From contig NC_059304.1 of the NCBI RefSeq assembly GCF_017591435.1, forward strand, positions 21,912,175 to 21,976,174: a stretch of DNA of 64,000 bases, written 5' to 3'. The notes beneath the pieces were generated by a model. The model ran no database searches. It was not told the origin of the DNA and worked only from the letters and a program-made list of their open reading frames with translations. This document shows positions 58,690 through 64,000 of this stretch, one piece after another (the first letter of the stretch is position 1; every line of letters begins with the position of its first letter). The position numbers and the translations under genes were made by a program. The stretch comes from Portunus trituberculatus. Lineage: Eukaryota > Arthropoda > Malacostraca > Decapoda > Portunidae.

Positions 58690-59640
58690 AAGGAGTGGAA
58701 TTTTTCGTCTAGTTGTGAAGCAGATAAGATTTTGTGACATCAAGTGACTCTTATTCCTGTATTTATTATTTACTTTCCACTGCTCCTAACTTGTATAATG
58801 AATTGTAAAACGTTATGGGTATTGAAAAGGCTATTCATTTCAGTTTAGTAGTGAAATAATTGTGAATTTGCTAATGTTACGTGATTTCTATTCACAAACA
58901 TTTTTTTTCCTGTTTGTTCCTTCCTTTTCTTAATTTGTCACTCTACTGTTCTTTTCTTAACCAACAAAATAAAGTGCAAAACACCATTAGGTATTGAAAA
59001 GGTTATTAATTTCAGTCTTGCAATGAAAACTTAAGAATTTCTTATATTAAGTGACTTTTTTCCCATATTCCTTTTTTTTTATTCTTGTTCCTTCCTTCTC
59101 TCAATTTTTCGCTCATTTGTACCTTTCCTAGCCAATAGAATATTGGTCTAGCAGTGAAAGAGTCAAGAATTTGCAATACTAAATTACTGTTATATTCCTA
59201 TCTCCTTTTTACTCTCATTCCTTCCTTCCCATATTCAGTAAATGAGTGTGTAAAAAGTTTTAGGCTTTGAGGGGCTGAGAAATTGTCTTGTCAGTCTATC
59301 AGTTAATCAAGAGGCTACGATACTAAGCAACTTCCCATCCTTGTCTTTGTTACTCTTGATCTCTGTTAGCCTTTAAATAGTGTCTAAAGTTGTATACGTC
59401 TTGAAGAAAGAACATTTTTGCCTTTCAGTTTAGAAGTTACGATATTAACCAACTTTCTCCTCCTATCTTCTTTTTATTACTTCCTCCTCCTTTTAATCCT
59501 TTTAACCAACCTTCTACACAGTGAAAGATAATGGTGATAGGAGGCACTTCATTCCCATATTCCTGTTTCATTTTCTTTTATTGCTCCCTCTTCCTGTACC
59601 CCTCTTAGCCGGCCTCCCTGTAGAGTGAAAGATGACGGTG
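58690..59640. repeat. Degenerate ~170-190 bp tandem repeat
   Basis: Recurring elements: gg(g/t)attgaaaagg(c/t)tatt then (a/c)atttcagt(t/c)t(a/t)g, 'tattaagtgact' and 'ttccttcctt' (58760, 58985, 59160, 59260, 59400 areas). Strongly diverged; unit borders are unclear. Confidence 0.55.
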
Positions 59641-59809
59641 ATAGGGCCCACTACTGACGGAGGTAATGGAAGGAGAGGCCGGGTGTGTGGGCGGCGAGAT
59701 GTGGCTTTGAATAGCAACTGATTATGAAAGAATGAGAAGCCTGCTTATTTTTGCGCCTCACGTTTGCATTGTACGCTTTTTTTGTGCTGTTTGTTTTGAT
59801 GCTGCTAGG

Positions 59810-60085
59810 ACTGAGTGAGTGAGTGAGTGAGTGAATGAATGGGTGAATGTGTGGCTGACTGACTGACTGACTGATAGGATGGTTGACTGAGTGAATGAAT
59901 GGCCGACTGACTGACTGACTGACTGACTGATAGGATGGTTGACTGTGTGAATGAGTGAGTGAGTGACTGACTGACTGATATGATGGTTGACTGTGCGAAT
60001 GTGTGGCTGACTGACTGACTGACTGATAGGATGGCTGACTGAGTGAATGAGTGGCTAACTGACTGACTGACTGAAGGGATGTTTA
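59810..60085. repeat. Compound (GTGA)n/(GACT)n tetranucleotide array with higher-order period
   Basis: Blocks gtgagtgagtgaatg / tgactgactgactgatagga / tggttgactg alternate about four times with a period of about 55-65 bp. Confidence 0.85.
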
Positions 60086-60547
60086 AATGAATGACCCAGT
60101 AACTAAATAACTAACTGAATCAATGAATAACTTAACTGGATGAATGACTAAGTAAATGCATTAACTAACTAGCTAACTACACAAACAAACATCTAAATAA
60201 CCAGCAGAATAACACACTGCATGACTAACCAGACACCTAGGCACCTCAATACACACACCACGCCCTTGCCTTGCTAACCAACTAACTTGCAAATGGGCGG
60301 CAACTGGGAATGACTGGCTGGGGGTAACGATTTTTCTTGGCTGTTCTCGTTGACTGGTGCAGAGTTGGGCGTCTTTATTAGCAATCAGCTGTCAAGGTCT
60401 AGCCAGTGAGCCAGGCAGCCAGTCATCCTGTCTGTGATCATCCCCTCACCCACCTCACCCCTACCTCCCTCCCCTTGCCTGCGTCACCCCTCCCTCCCTC
60501 CTCCTCCCCTTCTGAGTCACGACGACTTACAAGGACACGACAGACAT

Positions 60548-60920
<373 letters not shown>

Positions 60921-61274
60921 TACCAGCAGCAGCAGCAGCAGCAGAAGCAATAGTAGTAGAGGCAACCACAGAGGAAAGCAATGACGACCCTTCAGACAAA
61001 TTGTAACCACGAGTAGTACTTCTACCCTCTCCCTCTCCCTCTCTCCTTCCATCAGACCCTCCTCAACTCCATCCTTTTCCACCTCCCCCCTCCGCACCAT
61101 CAACGCCACTTCCTCTTCCTTCTCCTTTCCTCCTCCTCCTCCTCCTCCTTTTCCTTCTGTTCCTTTTCCTGTTGCTGTTGCTGCTAATACTACGTCACCT
61201 CCGCTTCTGTTTTTCCCTCTCTCTCTCTCTCTGCTTCCCGTCGCCAAAATATGCAGTGACGTCAATATCTGTCA

Positions 61275-61600
61275 ATCAAGCAAAGGGAAACAGACGGAAA
61301 GAACAAAAATGAGGTGTCCGCTGTAATTATTGTGTACGTTGTTGTGGTGACGCCAGTAAAGAGGAAGCGAGCAAAACAAACAGTAAATGTAGGTATGTGT
61401 TGTTGTTATTGGTTGCCTTGTTACAGTGAAGATAATTGCGTACGAAAGGAATGAAAATGCTGTGTCCACTGTATTTGATTTGTACATTGTTGTGGTGACG
61501 CGAGTTTTCTTCTATCAAGGCAAACAAAACAATCAACAAATTTAGACGTTAGTAGTTGTTGTTATTGTTTGCGCATGTTGTTACAGTGAAGACAGTGAAA
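61275..61600. repeat. ~165-bp tandem duplication
   Basis: Two units share aatgaggtgtccgctgtaat / aatgctgtgtccactgtatt, acgttgttgtggtgacgc / acattgttgtggtgacgc and gttgttacagtgaag. Confidence 0.8.
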
Positions 61601-61684
61601 GAAATGAATGAATGATTACCTACTTTTTTTGTTTGTGTCGTTCGTTTGGTGCCAATTATATATGAAAAAATAATAAGTCCCTCA

Positions 61685-61895
61685 GTAGCATTCCACTTTT
61701 TCATATTAATTCTGCTTATCAATTAGCGATTTTATGCAGCTTCAAATACTTATGTTGGGATGAAAAAAGTGAAGACTCTGGCCATTAATCTTCCGATCTC
61801 TATAGACCCTTTCTAATATAAACAAAATCGCCAAATCACATCCAAAACTCATGATAAAAATACGTCCCAGTAATGAACGGTCTAAAAAAAATACT
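61685..61895 (+). mobile_element. MITE-like dispersed repeat, copy 2
   Basis: It shares gattttatgcagcttcaaat, gactctggccattaatctt and ctatagaccc with the reverse complement of 52905-53140, and ends cgtcccagtaatgaacgg. Confidence 0.6.
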
Positions 61896-62124
61896 ACAGC
61901 CTGTTAAAAGTTCCCAAAATTCACTAAAAAACATAAAAACACCCTTTAAAACTTCACTTATCGATCAAAGGGAAGGAAGCAAACAGATCATTAAGGAGTT
62001 TGGTGGTGTAGTAGTTGTTCCCGTGTGCGTTGTTGTATTGTTTGTTTAGTGAATGGGTCGGACGTTTTCACCAGATTGCACAGTTCCATCACGTTTGTCG
62101 CGCCAGGAATGGGTGACTCCCTCT

Positions 62125-62126
<2 letters not shown>

Positions 62127-62188
<62 letters not shown>
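62127..62188. repeat. (GT)n microsatellite
   Basis: A GT array followed by GGTGGGTGGGTGGGTG. Confidence 0.97.
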
Positions 62189-62189
<1 letters not shown>

Positions 62190-62359
62190 TGGGTGGGTGG
62201 GTGTACTACATACGCGTGCACACTCATATTTACCGTAGTTGGCTAATTAACTAACTAAGTGAGTGAGTGAGTGAGTTAGGTTGTTGGTTCATATAGTGCG
62301 TTAGTTAGTTCATTGACACACACAAAAGTTACATGGTGTGATAAGAATAGAAAAAGTAA

Positions 62360-63115
62360 AAATATAGTTTGTCACGTTTAACGCCTACACAGTTCTTTTA
62401 ACGAACCCTCTTAACTATTTTTCTATTACCTCAACTTCACCTCTACATCTGCCTCTGTGTAGCATCATCTCCCTTTCTTCTCTTAATTTCTATCCTCACA
62501 CAGTTCTTCCGTCCATCAGACACACAAAACTATTTATCTATCACCTCAACTCGATATCTGCCTCTTTGTACCATCATGTCCCTTCTTGTATAACTTCTAT
62601 CCTCATTTTCATGTCTAATACCTACACAGTTATTACATCAAACATCAAACACACCAAGCTATTTTTCTAACACACGATTGTAACTTCACTTCAGGACTTG
62701 CCTTATTTCATGTCTCCCTTCCTTCTCTAACTTCCATCCTAGTCTCTAACCCACACTGTTCTCGCATCAAACATCAAACTCACTAAACTCTTTCTTTATC
62801 ACCATCATAACTTCACTTCAGGACTTGCCTTATTTCATGTCTTCCTTCCCTATTTGACTTCTATCCTAAATTTAACGTCTATAACCCACACAGTTCCTGC
62901 ATCGAGCATCAAACTCACTAAACTCTTTCTCTATCACGATTACCTTTTTTTTCATTTCTTCCTTCCTTATTTAACTTCTATCCTCAATTTAACGTCTATA
63001 ACCCACATAGTTCCTGCATCAAACATCAAACTCACTAAACTCTTTCTCTATCACCTCATCGTAACCTCACTTCAGAACTTGCTTTATTTCCTTCTCTAAC
63101 TTCTACCCTCAGTCT
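62360..63115. repeat. ~120-135 bp tandem repeat, about six units
   Basis: The unit contains taac(g/c)(t/c)ctataacccacacagtt, cctgcatcaaacatcaaact, cactaaactctttctctatc and acttcaggacttgcctta. The later units (62740-63060) are most alike. Confidence 0.85.
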
Positions 63116-63374
63116 CACACCCTAACACACACGCACCCCTACCATCAAATACACGTGTTTCTGAATCAACATCTCTTCTACACCTGCGTTACTTCACCAT
63201 GTGTCTCTTTACTCCTCTGACCACCACCACTTCACCACCACCTTCACCACCACTACCGCCGCTATCACCACCACCACAAGGTTACGAGAGTGAAACGAGT
63301 CGCCCTCACCACCACTACCTCCTATCATCACCACCACCATCATCATCCATGCTACACGGAGGCTGCCCACTGTA

Positions 63375-63703
63375 GGAGGAGGAGGAGGAGGAGGAGGAGG
63401 AGCTGTGTTTCACCTTTCTTATGGCTTGCTCCTCCTCCCTCTCCCCTTCCCCCAACCTCCTCCTCTTTCCTCCTCATATCCCCAATCGCCATATCCAACC
63501 TCCTCCTCCTCCTCCTCCTCCTCCTCCTCCTCCTCCTCCTCCTCCTCCTCCTCCTCACACGTATACACTACAACCAGAGAGAGAGAGAGAGTGGGGGTGA
63601 CCCTCGATACACCTGGGGGAACTGAGCAATTAAGGAACCAGCGACTGATTACCTGAGCAAATTACCCGTGAGAAGGAACAGAGAAGGTGGGAAGAAAGGG
63701 TAG

Positions 63704-63770
<67 letters not shown>
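63375..63770. repeat. (GGA)n, (CCT)n and (GA)n arrays
   Basis: GGA 63375-63400 and CCT 63502-63555 are mutual complements; GA lies at 63709-63770. Confidence 0.95.
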
Positions 63771-63775
<5 letters not shown>

Positions 63776-64000
63776 GGGTTGTGGAAAAGTTTTGGACGAA
63801 GTGAAGAAGGAATGAAGAAAGGAAGAAGAGAGGGGAGCAAAAAAAAGGAAGGAAAGAAGGAAAAGGGAGGGAAGAAGAAAGGAAGGAAGGAAAGAAAAGG
63901 GAGGGAAGAAGAAAGGAAGGAAAGAATGAAAAGGGAAGAATAGAAAGGGGAAGGAAGAAGGAAGATTGTGTACGAAAAGAGGAAGAACGAATACATTTTT
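63771..64000. repeat. Purine-rich (GGAAA)-type low-complexity sequence
   Basis: Imperfect GGAAGGAAAG repeats almost without pyrimidines to the end of the window. No gene. Confidence 0.85.

Noticed and set aside
59810..60085. CRISPR-like regular array
   Set aside because: The period comes from GTGA/GACT tetranucleotides, with no unique spacers, and the genome is eukaryotic.

Overview
The window is eukaryotic and looks like a decapod crustacean, most likely a crab. The reasons are: intron-split genes with arthropod-like proteins, very dense and very long (AT)n, (CT)n, (CA)n and trinucleotide microsatellites, TTAGG-type repeat motifs, and tRNA-derived SINE and LINE families of a kind familiar from crab and shrimp genomes. 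No single species can be named from the sequence alone.

Two real host genes are visible, both on the + strand. Positions 261-13957 hold the C-terminal half (667 residues) of an ABCC1/MRP1-type ABC transporter: linker, second membrane domain and second ATPase domain. The N-terminal half lies upstream of the window. Its third visible exon exists in two tandem versions of identical length (221 bp) and phase, which look mutually exclusive. Positions 37506-45196 hold a complete 12-exon gene for a 639-residue DUF1446/AtuA-family protein with a probable mitochondrial presequence. A GC-rich stretch near 46430-46640 may be the non-coding first exon of a third gene whose coding part is not visible.

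Between the two genes (about 15.3-37.0 kb) lies a nested graveyard of transposable elements. It holds an antisense Jockey-like fragment, a tRNA-derived SINE, and a CR1/L2-like LINE (PHD-like finger plus endonuclease). That LINE is interrupted by a 3.74 kb element with about 0.72 kb inverted terminal repeats and a TTCC target duplication. The element carries a decayed FEN1/XPG-like nuclease gene with all the expected acidic motifs. Next come an I-clade-like LINE that lost its reverse transcriptase, a short P-element relative with a THAP domain and CATGATC termini, another SINE, and two BS/Jockey-like LINE copies next to roughly 430 bp (AT)n arrays. A separate LINE, SINE and Tigger-like element sit inside transporter introns, and two SINEs and a MITE sit inside introns of the AtuA-family gene.

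From about 46.6 kb to the end I find no convincing coding sequence. The region consists of microsatellites, dispersed hairpin and MITE-like repeats, and several degenerate long-period tandem arrays (about 41, 100, 130, 145, 170 bp). The long open frames there are translations of simple repeats.

The most interesting items are the long-TIR element with the FEN-like nuclease, the mutually exclusive transporter exons separated by a 0.69 kb (AT)n tract, the P-element relative, and the link between retroelement tails and microsatellites.
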